A DNA stretch of 64,000 nucleotides from Flagellimonas chongwuensis (GCF_013376415.1 NZ_WYET01000001.1:806001-870000), one strand, 5' to 3'; positions 36,244 through 45,495 are shown, numbered from the stretch's first letter. Translations and numbers: made by a program. Notes: a model not told the origin generated them from the letters alone.

Positions 36244-37740
36244 TTAAGTGTTCTCGGTCCAGAACTCCAACGCTTTTATTGCTTTATACCAACCTTTGAT
36301 ACCTCCATCAATGGCTTCACGCTCTTTAGTTGGATTAAAATGCACGTCGGTTTGCCAAATATTTTGGATTTCTTCTGCGCTTTCCCAATACCCAACGGCC
36401 AAGCCTGCCAAATAGGCGGCTCCCATTACGGTAGTTTCCACAATCTTTGGTCGTACCGTGACAGTGTTCAAAACATCGGCCTGAAATTGCATCAGCATAT
36501 CATTTATAGTGGCACCGCCATCAACACGTAGTTCTTTTATGGAAATACCGGAATCCGCTTCCATAGCTTTTAGGATATCCATGGTCTGGTAGGCAATGGA
36601 CTCCAAAGCGGCACGTGCAATATGGGCATCGGTACTACCCCGTGTAAGCCCAAAAATAGTTCCCTGCGCCTTTTGGTTCCAATGTGGAGCTCCCAGCCCA
36701 GCAAAGGCAGGAACAAAAAACACTCCTTCTGTACTGGCTACGGAACTGGCAAGTTTTTCCACTTCAGCTGAGGTTTTTATAATGTTTAGACTGTCACGTA
36801 GCCATTGCACCACAGCTCCGGCAATAAAAATGCTTCCCTCGAGGGCATATTGTGTTTTTCCATCGATTTTCCATGCGACGGTGGTAAGCAGGTTGTTGTC
36901 GGAAACAATGGGTTTTTCCCCAATATTCATCAGCATAAAACAACCTGTACCGTAGGTGTTCTTGACCATCCCTTTTTTGGTGCACATTTGCCCGAACAAA
37001 GCGGCTTGTTGGTCACCTGCAATTCCAGCTATCGGAATGGGAGTAGCAAATAGATTAGGAGTTGTTTCACCATAGATTTCACTGGATTGCTTCACTTCGG
37101 GAAGCATGCTCTTGGGAATGGTCAACAAATCCAAGAGTTCATCGTCCCAATCCATGGTGTTGATATTAAACAGCATGGAGCGGCACGCATTGGTCACATC
37201 GGTAATATGAAGCCCACCATCCGTCATTTTCCATATCAACCACGAATCTATGGTTCCCATGATCAAATCGCCCGCTTCTGCCTTTTCTCGAGCGCCCTCC
37301 ACATTGTCCAAAATCCATTTTACTTTGGTACCGGAAAAATAGGAATCGATGACCAGACCGGTTTTTTTTCGAATCAAATCGGATTTACCTTCTTTTTTCA
37401 ACTCATCGCAATAATCTGCTGTACGTTTGTCTTGCCAAACAATGGCATTATATATTGGTTCACTCGTGTTCCTGTCCCACACCACAACTGTTTCCCTCTG
37501 ATTGGTAATACCAATGGCAGCCATTTGTGATGCTTTTAATCCTTTCTTGCTAACGGCTTCTGCGGCCATACCTGCTTGGGTCGACCAGATTTCATCGGGA
37601 TCATGTTCTACCCATCCCGGTTTTGGAAATATCTGTGTGAATTCTTTTTGTGCTACGGAAATAATGGTTCCCTTTTGATCAAAGACCACGGCACGGGAAC
37701 TTGTAGTGCCTTGGTCCAAGGCAAGGATATATTGATTCAT
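36244..37740 (-). CDS. glpK: Glycerol kinase
   Basis: 498 residues, the standard length. FGGY-kinase blocks are complete: [17 protein letters not shown] (5-21), [53 protein letters not shown], and TYGTGCFML followed by [17 protein letters not shown]. It phosphorylates glycerol with ATP to glycerol-3-phosphate in the cytoplasm. It is first in a two-gene operon with glpF and diverges from the DUF1697 gene, 60 bp away. Confidence 0.95.
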   Translation of the reverse strand: MNQYILALDQGTTSSRAVVFDQKGTIISVAQKEFTQIFPKPGWVEHDPDEIWSTQAGMAAEAVSKKGLKASQMAAIGITNQRETVVVWDRNTSEPIYNAIVWQDKRTADYCDELKKEGKSDLIRKKTGLVIDSYFSGTKVKWILDNVEGAREKAEAGDLIMGTIDSWLIWKMTDGGLHITDVTNACRSMLFNINTMDWDDELLDLLTIPKSMLPEVKQSSEIYGETTPNLFATPIPIAGIAGDQQAALFGQMCTKKGMVKNTYGTGCFMLMNIGEKPIVSDNNLLTTVAWKIDGKTQYALEGSIFIAGAVVQWLRDSLNIIKTSAEVEKLASSVASTEGVFFVPAFAGLGAPHWNQKAQGTIFGLTRGSTDAHIARAALESIAYQTMDILKAMEADSGISIKELRVDGGATINDMLMQFQADVLNTVTVRPKIVETTVMGAAYLAGLAVGYWESAEEIQNIWQTDVHFNPTKEREAIDGGIKGWYKAIKALEFWTENT

Positions 37741-37800
37741 TTTGCTAATTTAAGTGCGTTTGAATTTACTAAAATTAATTCGGGTTTGGAATCCATCATT

Positions 37801-38340
37801 ATGGGGAATACACATATAGCTTTGTTGCGCGGAATCAATGTAAGTGGTCAAAAAAAGATAAAAATGGCCGATTTAAGGCAAATTTTGGAGGAAAATGGAC
37901 TAAAAAATGTCAAAACCTATATCCAAAGCGGCAATATTATTTTTGATAGTGAACCGGTGGATAGGAGTGCACTTCAGGAAAAAATAGCGATAATTATACG
38001 TCAACAATTTGGATTTGATGTACCTACCTTGGTGCTTAGAAAGAATGATGTGGAACACATATTGAAAGCAAATCCTTTTCACGAAGAGGCGGAGGAAAAC
38101 AAACTGTATTATGTTTTGCTGAAAAGTACCCCTAAAGAAGTGCTGGTTGAGCAGTTCAATCAGCTTCAATTTGAACATGAAGGTTTTAAAATCACCGATA
38201 CCTGCGTATATCTTTTCTGTAAAGGTGGCTATGGTAAGGCAAAACTCAACAACAATCTCATTGAAAACAAACTCAAGGTAGAGGCGACCACCCGTAACCA
38301 CAAAACCATGTTGAAATTATTGGAATTGGTTTCGGATTAG
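37801..38340 (+). CDS. DUF1697 family protein
   Basis: 179 residues from the ATG at 37801. A longer open frame starting at 37576 overlaps the start of glpK and is not supported. MGNTHIALLRGINVSGQKKIKMADLR is the conserved DUF1697 N-terminus, followed by VKTYIQSGNIIFDS, the second conserved block. Family function is unknown. The stop overlaps the convergent tspO stop by 4 bp. Confidence 0.9.
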   Translation: MGNTHIALLRGINVSGQKKIKMADLRQILEENGLKNVKTYIQSGNIIFDSEPVDRSALQEKIAIIIRQQFGFDVPTLVLRKNDVEHILKANPFHEEAEENKLYYVLLKSTPKEVLVEQFNQLQFEHEGFKITDTCVYLFCKGGYGKAKLNNNLIENKLKVEATTRNHKTMLKLLELVSD

Positions 38341-38813
38341 GCGTTGAGCTCCCAAATTTTGTAGTTCAGTGCCGAAGCAAAGGCTACCCACAGGACATAG
38401 GGTATCATTAGGATGGCAGCGGTCTTACTGATGACCTTGAACCATTTTATGGTAAGTATGATCATTGTCAAGAGGGCCAAAATCACAATCATACCGCCCA
38501 ATGGATTCTTTAGACCAAAAAAAACGATGCTCCATAAGGCGTTGAGCAATAACTGAAATACGAAGTGGTACAATGCCGTTTTTACCCAAATATGGTGATA
38601 GCCCTTGGACCAAACCAGACCGGCGGCCACACCCATCATAATATATAATGCTGTCCATACTGGGGCAAAAAGGTAGTTTGGGGGCGTAAAAGAAGGCTTG
38701 TTCAGGGTAACGTACCAATCGTTGACGGAGCTTTGGGTGGCGATGCTCGCCAAAAAACCAATGGCAAGGCAGACCAAAACGCTCAGGGTTATGTAGATAA
38801 TTCTTTTTTTCAT
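38337..38813 (-). CDS. TspO/MBR family membrane protein
   Basis: 158 residues and five hydrophobic helices, the TspO fold. Conserved residues are seen in WYVTLNKPSFTPPNYLFAPVWTALYIMMGVAAGLVW and in LLNALWSIVFFGLKNP, which match the tryptophan-rich sensor family (binding of porphyrins or other tetrapyrroles/sterols is known for relatives). It diverges from the mvaD gene with a 94 bp spacer; no functional connection is claimed. Confidence 0.9.
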   Translation of the reverse strand: MKKRIIYITLSVLVCLAIGFLASIATQSSVNDWYVTLNKPSFTPPNYLFAPVWTALYIMMGVAAGLVWSKGYHHIWVKTALYHFVFQLLLNALWSIVFFGLKNPLGGMIVILALLTMIILTIKWFKVISKTAAILMIPYVLWVAFASALNYKIWELNA

Positions 38814-38907
38814 GGTTGGTACAACTTCGACTAAAATAAGAATTTATTTGCATCCGATTTCCAGTAAGTTTGTCGCTGCTTATATTTGTTGAAATAATCC
38901 ATCCTCC

Positions 38908-39993
38908 ATGACGGAAAATGATTTTTTGCCCGGTAATTATCAAAATTTGCCAGTAAAAGGCAAGGTTGCCTGGAAAGCACCAAGCAATATTGCCCTTGTA
39001 AAATATTGGGGAAAACGTCCCGTTCAAATGCCCGCCAATCCATCCATAAGCTTTACATTGGATACTTGCGCAACGACCACATCCGTAGCTTTTGAAAAAA
39101 ACAACAGCAACACAGGTTTTTCTTTTGACTTATTTTTTGAGGGAAAACCGAAGGACGATTTTAAACCGAAGATCCAAACCTTTTTGGAGCGCATAGAAAA
39201 GTACCTTCCCTTTTTAAAGGAATACTATTTTACCATCGAGACCTCAAACTCCTTTCCGCATAGCAGTGGTATTGCCTCCTCTGCCAGTGGCATGGCAGCA
39301 CTGTCATTATGTTTGATGGATATAGAAAAGCAACTAGACCATGCCTTGGATGAAGCATCCTTTTATGCCAAAGCTTCGCATTTGGCCCGTTTGGGTTCTG
39401 GAAGTGCTTGCCGAAGTATTAAGGGCAGTCTGGTTCAGTGGGGAGGGCACAACAATATTCCAAATAGTTCTGATGTGTACGGAATTGAATACCCGTTCGA
39501 GGTGAACCCAGTTTTTAGAACTTATTGCGATACCATCTTGTTGGTGCACAAGGGACAAAAACAGGTCAGTAGCACGGTGGGCCACCAATTGATGCACGGT
39601 CACCCGTATGCGGAAAATCGATTTCAACAGGCATTTGATAACTTGGACAAGTTAAAACCGATCTTGGCAAGTGGCGATTTGGAAGAATTCATCAAACTAG
39701 TGGAAAGTGAAGCATTGACCTTACATGCCATGATGATGACCAGTATGCCTTATTTTATTTTGATGAAACCGGATACTTTGGAAATCATCAATAAAATTTG
39801 GGAATACCGAGAAACCACCAAAATCCCCGTCTGCTTTACCTTGGACGCCGGCGCCAACGTGCATTTGCTCTATCCCGAAGCGGAAAAGGAAAAAGTGCGC
39901 GATTTCATCAAAAATACATTGGCCAAGCATTGCGAAAACGGCCAGTATATTCACGACCAAGTAGGGCAGGGAGCTATCAAAATAAACACTTAA
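38908..39993 (+). CDS. mvaD: Diphosphomevalonate decarboxylase
   Basis: 361 residues, GHMP-kinase superfamily. The N-terminal WKAPSNIALVKYWGKRP (22-38) and FPHSSGIASSASGMAALSLCL carry the diphosphomevalonate decarboxylase signature; later HAMMMTSMPYFILMKP and FTLDAGANVHLLYP are typical. It converts mevalonate-5-diphosphate to isopentenyl diphosphate with ATP. It is followed by a hairpin-T-run terminator and then by the mevalonate-kinase-like gene, all in the same direction. Most of the rest of the mevalonate pathway is not in the window. Confidence 0.93.
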   Translation: MTENDFLPGNYQNLPVKGKVAWKAPSNIALVKYWGKRPVQMPANPSISFTLDTCATTTSVAFEKNNSNTGFSFDLFFEGKPKDDFKPKIQTFLERIEKYLPFLKEYYFTIETSNSFPHSSGIASSASGMAALSLCLMDIEKQLDHALDEASFYAKASHLARLGSGSACRSIKGSLVQWGGHNNIPNSSDVYGIEYPFEVNPVFRTYCDTILLVHKGQKQVSSTVGHQLMHGHPYAENRFQQAFDNLDKLKPILASGDLEEFIKLVESEALTLHAMMMTSMPYFILMKPDTLEIINKIWEYRETTKIPVCFTLDAGANVHLLYPEAEKEKVRDFIKNTLAKHCENGQYIHDQVGQGAIKINT

Positions 39994-39998
39994 AAATG

Positions 39999-40018
39999 AA
40001 CAGCTAAGCTGTTTTTTT
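39999..40018 (+). terminator. Terminator after mvaD
   Basis: AACAGC, TAA, GCTGTT followed by a run of T's: a short stem of six pairs with a 3-nt loop and a U-tract, 5 bp after the mvaD stop. Short, but the form is right. Confidence 0.6.
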
Positions 40019-40069
40019 ACGTTATTTGCCAAGATTTTAGGCGGACGGGAGCAGTTTTTTATGGATAAA

Positions 40070-40087
40070 ATCGATTTGTTTATCGAT
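40070..40087. promoter_or_regulatory. Inverted repeat upstream of mevalonate kinase gene
   Basis: ATCGAT, six bases, ATCGAT: a perfect 6+6 inverted repeat 48 bp upstream of the kinase ATG, in an AT-rich spacer. It could be an operator; nothing more can be said from sequence. Confidence 0.3.
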
Positions 40088-40134
40088 GTTTGTCAAATAT
40101 TAAACAAAATTTGTTTGTATCTTAGTAGTATCAT

Positions 40135-41073
40135 ATGAAAGGTCCATTATTTTATTCCAAGATATTATTGTTCGGGGAGTACGGCATCATCAAGGACTCC
40201 AAGGGACTATCCATACCTTATAATTTTTTCAAAGGAGCGCTCAAGTGGGATAACGACAATTCCGAAATGGCGCAAAAATCGAACAAAAGCCTAAAGGCCT
40301 ATGCCGAGTATTTAAAAGTACTCGAGATAAAGGAGGAAGGTTTGGTCTCTTTTGACATTGAAGCTTTGGAAAAGGACGTGGCAGATGGAATGTACTTTGA
40401 CAGTTCCATTCCCCAAGGCTACGGAATTGGCAGTAGCGGTGCATTGGTCGCTGCGATTTATGACCGTTATGCCACCGATAAAATCACGGTACTGGAAAAC
40501 CTTACCCGCGAAAAATTGCTTCAATTGAAGAAGATTTTTGGTAAAATGGAATCTTTTTTCCATGGTAAATCTTCCGGATTGGACCCGTTGAACAGTTATT
40601 TGAGCTTGCCCATACTTATCAATTCCAAGGACAATATCGAATCTACTAGCATTCCTTCACAGAATACGGAGGGAAAGGGTGCAGTTTTTTTATTGGATAG
40701 TGGAATGACGGGGGAGACTGCACCCATGGTGCAACTGTTCATGGAAAACATGAAGCAGGAAGGTTTCCGTAATATGATCAAGAACCAGTTCATCAAACAT
40801 ACAGATGCCTGTGTGGAAGACTTCTTGAACGGTAATGTAAAATCGTTGTTCGGGAACTTAAAACAACTTTCACATGTTGTTTTTGACAACTTTAAGCCTA
40901 TGATTCCTTCCAAGTTTCACCAACTTTGGCAAAAAGGTATCGAAACCAACGATTATTACCTCAAACTTTGCGGTTCCGGTGGCGGTGGATATATTTTGGG
41001 CTTTACCCAGGACTTGGAAAAAGCCAAAAAAGCACTCAAAGGCCATAATCTGGAAGTAGTGTACAACTTCTAA
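40135..41073 (+). CDS. Mevalonate kinase-like GHMP kinase
   Basis: 312 residues. GHMP-kinase motifs: KILLFGEYGIIKDSKGLSIP (5-24), YGIGSSGALVAAIYDRYA (ATP-binding Gly-rich loop) and LCGSGGGGYILGFT. The second conserved block is GKSSGLDPLNSYLSLP. Position next to mvaD and the family pattern make mevalonate kinase the best call; a phosphomevalonate-kinase role cannot be excluded. It is followed 10 bp later by the UbiA gene, so the two probably share a transcript. Confidence 0.82.
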   Translation: MKGPLFYSKILLFGEYGIIKDSKGLSIPYNFFKGALKWDNDNSEMAQKSNKSLKAYAEYLKVLEIKEEGLVSFDIEALEKDVADGMYFDSSIPQGYGIGSSGALVAAIYDRYATDKITVLENLTREKLLQLKKIFGKMESFFHGKSSGLDPLNSYLSLPILINSKDNIESTSIPSQNTEGKGAVFLLDSGMTGETAPMVQLFMENMKQEGFRNMIKNQFIKHTDACVEDFLNGNVKSLFGNLKQLSHVVFDNFKPMIPSKFHQLWQKGIETNDYYLKLCGSGGGGYILGFTQDLEKAKKALKGHNLEVVYNF

Positions 41074-41083
41074 AAGCAAACGC

Positions 41084-41989
41084 ATGCTTAGTAGAAAAAA
41101 CAAACTCTTGCTGTTTAAGCTATTGAGTCTGTTTTCTGTGGTTCGGGGCTACAATATCCTCGTGATAACCTTTGCACAGTACTTGGCCTCTATCTACATA
41201 TTGTCACCCAACATACCTTTGCGTAAAGTGGTTTTGGATGTAAATTTGTTCCTTATCGTAACTGCTTCTGCACTTACCATAGCGAGCGGGTATATCATAA
41301 ATAATTTTTATGACGCGGAAAAGGACTTGATCAACAAGCCTACCAAAAGTATGTTGGATCGTTTGGTTAGCCAGCGTTTTAAACTGACCACCTATTTTAT
41401 TCTTAACTTTTTGACTGTTTTTGCAGCGAGCTATATTTCATTTAGGGCGGTATTGTTCTTTTCGGCCTATATTTTTGGTATCTGGATTTATTCGCACAAG
41501 CTGAAACGTATACCTTTTGTCGGCAATTTGGTATCGTCAACTTTGGCCATTGCCCCGTTTTTTGTGGTTTTTGTCTACTACCAGAACTTTCAGACTGTGA
41601 TTTTTGTACATGCACTTTTCTTGTTCCTATTGATTTTGGCCCGGGAAATGATCAAGGATCTGGAGAGTATGGCAGGCGATTTGGCACAGAACTATAAAAC
41701 TATTCCTATATTATATGGGGCTGGTGTCTCAAAATCCATTATCACATTTTTGATTGTACTCACTTTGGTTCCCGCACTTTTGTTGATCAAAACCTTTGAT
41801 GTCGGGTATATGCATTATTATTTTATGGCGTGTGTGATACTTTTGATTTTTTTCTTGGCGCTCTTATGGAAAGCCGAGGGCAAAATGCACTACGTTTGGC
41901 TGCACAACATCATCAAATTTATTATTGTGGTGGGCGTTTTCAGTATTTTGTTGATAGATGTGGATGTGGTACTGAACCGAATTTTGTAA
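41084..41989 (+). CDS. UbiA prenyltransferase, GGGP-type
   Basis: 301 residues with about eight membrane helices. The two aspartate-rich metal sites of UbiA enzymes are visible: NNFYDAEKDLINKPTKSML (about 69-87) and REMIKDLESMAGDLAQNYKTIP (187-208). In Bacteroidetes, this gene is usually called geranylgeranylglycerol-phosphate geranylgeranyltransferase. Its place after the mevalonate genes fits an isoprenoid-lipid role, and the prenyl donor/acceptor are inferred, not shown. Confidence 0.82.
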   Translation: MLSRKNKLLLFKLLSLFSVVRGYNILVITFAQYLASIYILSPNIPLRKVVLDVNLFLIVTASALTIASGYIINNFYDAEKDLINKPTKSMLDRLVSQRFKLTTYFILNFLTVFAASYISFRAVLFFSAYIFGIWIYSHKLKRIPFVGNLVSSTLAIAPFFVVFVYYQNFQTVIFVHALFLFLLILAREMIKDLESMAGDLAQNYKTIPILYGAGVSKSIITFLIVLTLVPALLLIKTFDVGYMHYYFMACVILLIFFLALLWKAEGKMHYVWLHNIIKFIIVVGVFSILLIDVDVVLNRIL

Positions 41990-42026
41990 TTCTTTGTTCT
42001 TTAGGATTTTTGGAACTTAAAAAGAC

Positions 42027-42034
42027 TACATTTG
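42027..42034 (+). promoter_or_regulatory. TACATTTG -7 box before pseudouridine synthase
   Basis: Perfect match to the Bacteroidetes TAnnTTTG consensus, 16 bp upstream of the ATG at 42050. No properly spaced TTG -33 element was found, so the assignment is tentative. Confidence 0.4.
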
Positions 42035-42049
42035 CAAAAAATTCGACTG

Positions 42050-42892
42050 ATGGCGAAATCAGACAACCATAGGGGCAAAAGGCCCTCAAAAAACTTCAAG
42101 GGCGGTGAAAGAAAAAAACCGTTCAACAAAAATTTTTCTTCAAGACCCAAGCAGAATGCTCCCCAGAAAAAATCCAATCCAGATGAGATTCGATTGAACC
42201 GCTATATTGCCAATGCCGGGATTTGTTCCCGTAGGGAAGCTGACACCTATATTGCTGCTGGAAACGTGACCGTAAACGGAAAACCGGTGACAGAAATGGG
42301 TTACAAGGTAAAGCGTTCCGATGATGTGCGTTTTGATGGAAAGCGCCTTAATTTGGAAAAAAAGGAATACGTGCTGTTGAACAAGCCCAAAAATTTTATT
42401 ACTACCACAAGTGATGAAAAAGGGCGCCGTACCGTAATGGAACTGATTTCGAGTGCATCCAACAACCGTTTGTTGCCGGTAGGCCGATTGGACCGAAATA
42501 CGACCGGTTTATTGCTTTTTACCAACGACGGTGACCTCACCAAAAAATTGACGCATCCCAAGCACAATATCCGTAAGATTTACCACGTGCATTTGGACAA
42601 TAACCTAAGTTTGGGCGACCTCCATAAAATTGAAGCCGGTCTAGAACTGGAAGATGGCCCCATTACCGTTGATAGCGTGAGTTACATTCAAGGAGCCCCA
42701 AAACGCGAGGTCGGAGTAGAAATCCACAGCGGGCGAAACCGTATTGTGCGCCGTATTTTTGAACATTTGGGTTACAATGTTACCAAGTTGGATAGGGTAA
42801 TCTTTGCTGGATTGACCAAAAAAGACTTGCCACGAGGCCATTGGAGACATTTAACGGAGCAGGAGGTAATCAATTTGAAGAATCTGAAGTAA
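42050..42892 (+). CDS. Pseudouridine synthase, RluB/RsuA type
   Basis: 280 residues from the ATG at 42050; a TTG 18 bp earlier is possible but less likely. The first 40 residues are basic and disordered. An S4 RNA-binding domain follows (IRLNRYIANAGICSRREADTYI, about 47-68). The RsuA/RluB catalytic core is VGRLDRNTTGLLLFTNDG, with the catalytic Asp in GRLDRNT. It would modify uridine in rRNA (16S or 23S); which site is not clear. The stop is 22 bp from the convergent hypothetical at 42915. Confidence 0.9.
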   Translation: MAKSDNHRGKRPSKNFKGGERKKPFNKNFSSRPKQNAPQKKSNPDEIRLNRYIANAGICSRREADTYIAAGNVTVNGKPVTEMGYKVKRSDDVRFDGKRLNLEKKEYVLLNKPKNFITTTSDEKGRRTVMELISSASNNRLLPVGRLDRNTTGLLLFTNDGDLTKKLTHPKHNIRKIYHVHLDNNLSLGDLHKIEAGLELEDGPITVDSVSYIQGAPKREVGVEIHSGRNRIVRRIFEHLGYNVTKLDRVIFAGLTKKDLPRGHWRHLTEQEVINLKNLK

Positions 42893-42914
42893 TTATATGA
42901 TTGACAAATGTTCT

Positions 42915-43469
42915 TTACAATTGTTCAATTATACAATTAGCACCTTTGATAATGGCCTTAATTTTTTTCTTTGTTCTGCCTTTAGCTTTTAGGTCAACAT
43001 ATTCACCCTCGTCAGTATCAGGAATTCGTACAAGCTCAATTTTAGAGTCTGCAAATTTTTTCAATTCTGATTCTGTCAGTAGAAAAACAAAAGAGTAAGC
43101 AGTAAAATTTTTAGAGCTTGAAGTAGTCATTATTCCTCCAAAGCCTTGATAAAACCCATTTGAAGATGTAACATTTTCAATTTTTGGTTCGGACTTTTTT
43201 ATTGTTGTCAAGACTATCGTAGAGCCATTTTCCAGTTTAAATGAAACCTCAGTTTTTTTCTCGAATTCATAATCTCTTTCTCCCCAATAATTGAATGTGA
43301 TATCGAACGTTATGGTGTCATTTTTAATTTCTAAATAGACAGTCTTGTCATTAAAATCAAATGATGTGATTTTCTCGTTCGTAAAGGGGTCTTGTTCAGT
43401 TTTACATTTCTGCGAATAGATTTTAATCGATAAAAAAAATATGAATATAATGCTGATTTTTCTTGTCAT
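42915..43469 (-). CDS. Secreted hypothetical protein
   Basis: 184 residues. N-terminal signal peptide (cleavage near IYSQ, about residue 20). The rest is beta-strand-rich: KTVYLEIKNDTITFDITFNYWGE and NFTAYSFVFLLTESELKKFADSKIELV. No family recognised. It has the 3' half (box and nearby bases) of the shared regional promoter at 43495-43514, and is the last gene of the accessory block before the convergent pseudouridine synthase. Confidence 0.7.
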   Translation of the reverse strand: MTRKISIIFIFFLSIKIYSQKCKTEQDPFTNEKITSFDFNDKTVYLEIKNDTITFDITFNYWGERDYEFEKKTEVSFKLENGSTIVLTTIKKSEPKIENVTSSNGFYQGFGGIMTTSSSKNFTAYSFVFLLTESELKKFADSKIELVRIPDTDEGEYVDLKAKGRTKKKIKAIIKGANCIIEQL

Positions 43470-43494
43470 CTTTTGTTTTTAATGAATTATAATG

Positions 43495-43514
43495 GCCGAT
43501 AAGTGAAGTTGTTA
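43495..43514 (-). promoter_or_regulatory. Shared regional promoter, partial copy (a)
   Basis: Reading leftwards it gives CAACTTCACTTATCGGCC, which matches 16 of 18 bases of the complete copy at 49061. The two CGTCAATT repeats are not recognisable; the position lies inside the end of the methyltransferase gene. It is 26 bp upstream of the 43469 start. Confidence 0.5.
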
Positions 43515-43517
43515 CTT

Positions 43518-44285
43518 TTACTGCATTGGTTTTTTACAAAGGTAAATCAGCTCGGTGCTGTCAAAACCGTACTTAAACTGCTCTTCTTTTGTAAAGGAAG
43601 AAATATAATCATCCTCTGTTACCTCAAAGCCAGTATTTGTCAACCGTTCTTTGTAGTCTTTGCCATACCACCGCACATGGTCACGCCTTCCAAAGGCCTT
43701 TAGCCTTGCTTTGGGGGATGTTATGGAAAAATCCTCATAAGTTTTGTCGCGATCATAATCAATGGGAACTTGGAATATGCCCAAACCATTTGGTTTCATC
43801 ACCCTATAAAGTTCCGACATTGCCAATGCATCATTGGGAATATGTTCTAGAACGTGGTTGCATAAAATAAAATCAAAAGAGTCGGTCTCATAAGGGATTT
43901 GGGTAATATCGACCTTATTGATTATGGTCTTTCCTTTGTAATCGTATACTTTTGGATGTAAATCACACGGAAAATATGCAATATCGTCCGACTCTGAGAA
44001 AATGTCATAAAAAACTTTCTCTGGGGCAAAATGGAGTAACCGTATAGATTTAGCTATCAATTTTTTGTCCTGTATATATTTCCAAATCAATCTATGCCTT
44101 TCCAATGAACCACATTTATGGCATTTGGAGTTCTTCCTTTTTGTATTCCCAAATGGTCCAAATTCCCGGTACTCTGAATTACAGATGGAACATTGGACAC
44201 TATTTCCCTTGAATATTTTTTCCTTTCTCTTTTTACGGTATTCCCTATGCTTTTGTTTGATGGAAAATTTAAGTAGGCTGCTCAT
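43518..44285 (-). CDS. SAM-dependent methyltransferase with zinc ribbon
   Basis: 255 residues. The N-terminal 35-80 region has two CxxC pairs (CSIC and CHKC, around 32-60), a zinc-ribbon-like unit. The remainder is a class I methyltransferase (Methyltransf_11): LLHFAPEKVFYDIF (motif I region), DFILCNHVLEHIPNDALAMSELYRVMKPNG (post-I and IV region). The target is unknown. It has its own shared promoter copy (b) 23-90 bp upstream. Confidence 0.8.
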   Translation of the reverse strand: MSSLLKFSIKQKHREYRKKRKEKIFKGNSVQCSICNSEYREFGPFGNTKRKNSKCHKCGSLERHRLIWKYIQDKKLIAKSIRLLHFAPEKVFYDIFSESDDIAYFPCDLHPKVYDYKGKTIINKVDITQIPYETDSFDFILCNHVLEHIPNDALAMSELYRVMKPNGLGIFQVPIDYDRDKTYEDFSITSPKARLKAFGRRDHVRWYGKDYKERLTNTGFEVTEDDYISSFTKEEQFKYGFDSTELIYLCKKPMQ

Positions 44286-44307
44286 TATTTTTCAGATTTG
44301 AAAAATA

Positions 44308-44375
44308 AAGATGGATAAAACTGTCCAATGCGGTAGCCACCAATTGATGAATGCCCCTTATGAATTGACGGATGC
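44308..44375 (-). promoter_or_regulatory. Shared regional promoter, copy (b)
   Basis: On the minus strand: GCATCCGTCAATT (distal) and GCATTCATCAATT (proximal), starts 21 bp apart, then 28 bp, then CATCTT in the place of TAACTT. The methyltransferase start is 23 bp downstream. Confidence 0.65.
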
Positions 44376-44383
44376 TTGTTTTT

Positions 44384-44836
44384 TTAACTATATCTGATTT
44401 TTATGCTGCTAAATCCGCCCAGACTATCGTAGCCGCACCAGATGTGCCCCCAATCAAAATCCCGTGTTTCCCCGACCTCTTTTTTGAGCCAGGCTTTACA
44501 ATATTCCAGATATTTCATTTCGTCTTCATAGCTCCAACTGTTCCAATCTTGATTGGATTCAAAAGGGGTTGGGCTAATAAAAATCTCGCAAAGCTTTAAT
44601 TTGTTATAGCTGAAATTTAAGCGAAAAATGAAATAGTCATCATTGACGATTACATTCCGAAAGACTATTTTTTGCTCCAGAGCATCCGAGGTCCCAATGA
44701 CTTCAAGATTCTCACCAAGTTGCCAACTTTTTACCCTATTGAAATCAGCATGGGGACCAAATCCTACGCCCTCTGCAATGGACAAGGTGCCCGTATGTTT
44801 GTCCAATATCATCTGTTTATGGGTATTCGAATCCAA
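44384..44836 (-). CDS. Hypothetical protein
   Basis: 150 residues; a second Met (44812) gives a non-overlapping start and is also plausible. No signal peptide. The sequence contains FGPHADFNRVKSWQLGENLEVIG and DWGHIWCGYDSLGGFSSIKI. I do not recognise it. It follows the lipoprotein gene with a 20 bp overlap (or a 4 bp gap from the second Met), so the pair probably shares the promoter copy (c). Confidence 0.6.
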   Translation of the reverse strand: MDSNTHKQMILDKHTGTLSIAEGVGFGPHADFNRVKSWQLGENLEVIGTSDALEQKIVFRNVIVNDDYFIFRLNFSYNKLKLCEIFISPTPFESNQDWNSWSYEDEMKYLEYCKAWLKKEVGETRDFDWGHIWCGYDSLGGFSSIKIRYS

Positions 44837-45446
44837 ACTTAAACGCTCTCAAATGACCATTGGAAAACTCATAATCAGCATAATACACAGGCATATTATA
44901 TCTCTTAAGGAACTTTGAGGTCTTAAAATCATCTACCCTGTAATGTAGAACGGTGGCATTATCCATGTTCGTTATCCTGTGCGGTTCGCCTTTTATCGCT
45001 TTAAGCTGTCCCGCTGTCATGCCAAGTCTTATACCGCTTTCAGTTTTGAATTCATTCTCTTTCATTGCCAATTCCTTTTCCTCTGTACCGACGGCATGGG
45101 CAACATGGAACTCAGAAAATTCCTTGGCCTCATTTCCTGGGTGAAAATAAATGGTAAGCAGTTGTTCGGAATCTCTTGAAACCACGCTTGTATTTGGCAA
45201 TCCCTTGTGCACAAGCCTTTCCATCACGTTGTTTCCCAGTATACTATCCACTTTTTTGGAATTGAGCAGACAAATGCCCGCAATTGTAGTATCAGGTTTG
45301 AACTTCTTTTTGAGAGAATCGGTTTTTGAAAGGCGGTGTTCAAGCTTTTTTGGAACTGTGATAGGTTCTTCCCTTTCTTTTAATTCATATTTACAACTTG
45401 TGGCAATACATAGAATCCCAATTAGGGTCATAAATAATTGTTTCAT
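44817..45446 (-). CDS. Hypothetical lipoprotein
   Basis: 209 residues. Lipobox ATSC at about 15-18 predicts a lipoprotein. Repeated charged stretches; SGIRLGMTAGQLKAIKGEPHRITN (about 140-163) resembles the short SmpA/OmlA-like motif seen in many small lipoproteins (GMTxxQVxxLxGxP), a hint only. It is first of a two-gene unit with the 44384 gene and carries the shared promoter copy (c). Confidence 0.68.
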   Translation of the reverse strand: MKQLFMTLIGILCIATSCKYELKEREEPITVPKKLEHRLSKTDSLKKKFKPDTTIAGICLLNSKKVDSILGNNVMERLVHKGLPNTSVVSRDSEQLLTIYFHPGNEAKEFSEFHVAHAVGTEEKELAMKENEFKTESGIRLGMTAGQLKAIKGEPHRITNMDNATVLHYRVDDFKTSKFLKRYNMPVYYADYEFSNGHLRAFKFGFEYP

Positions 45447-45495
45447 TTCATCCGTTATTTTTGATTGTTTCTGCGCATTGGGCAGTACGTGGCGG

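Noticed and set aside
37576-37800. N-terminal extension of the DUF1697 gene
   Set aside because: It overlaps the start of glpK and lacks family similarity; the conserved DUF1697 start is the ATG at 37801.
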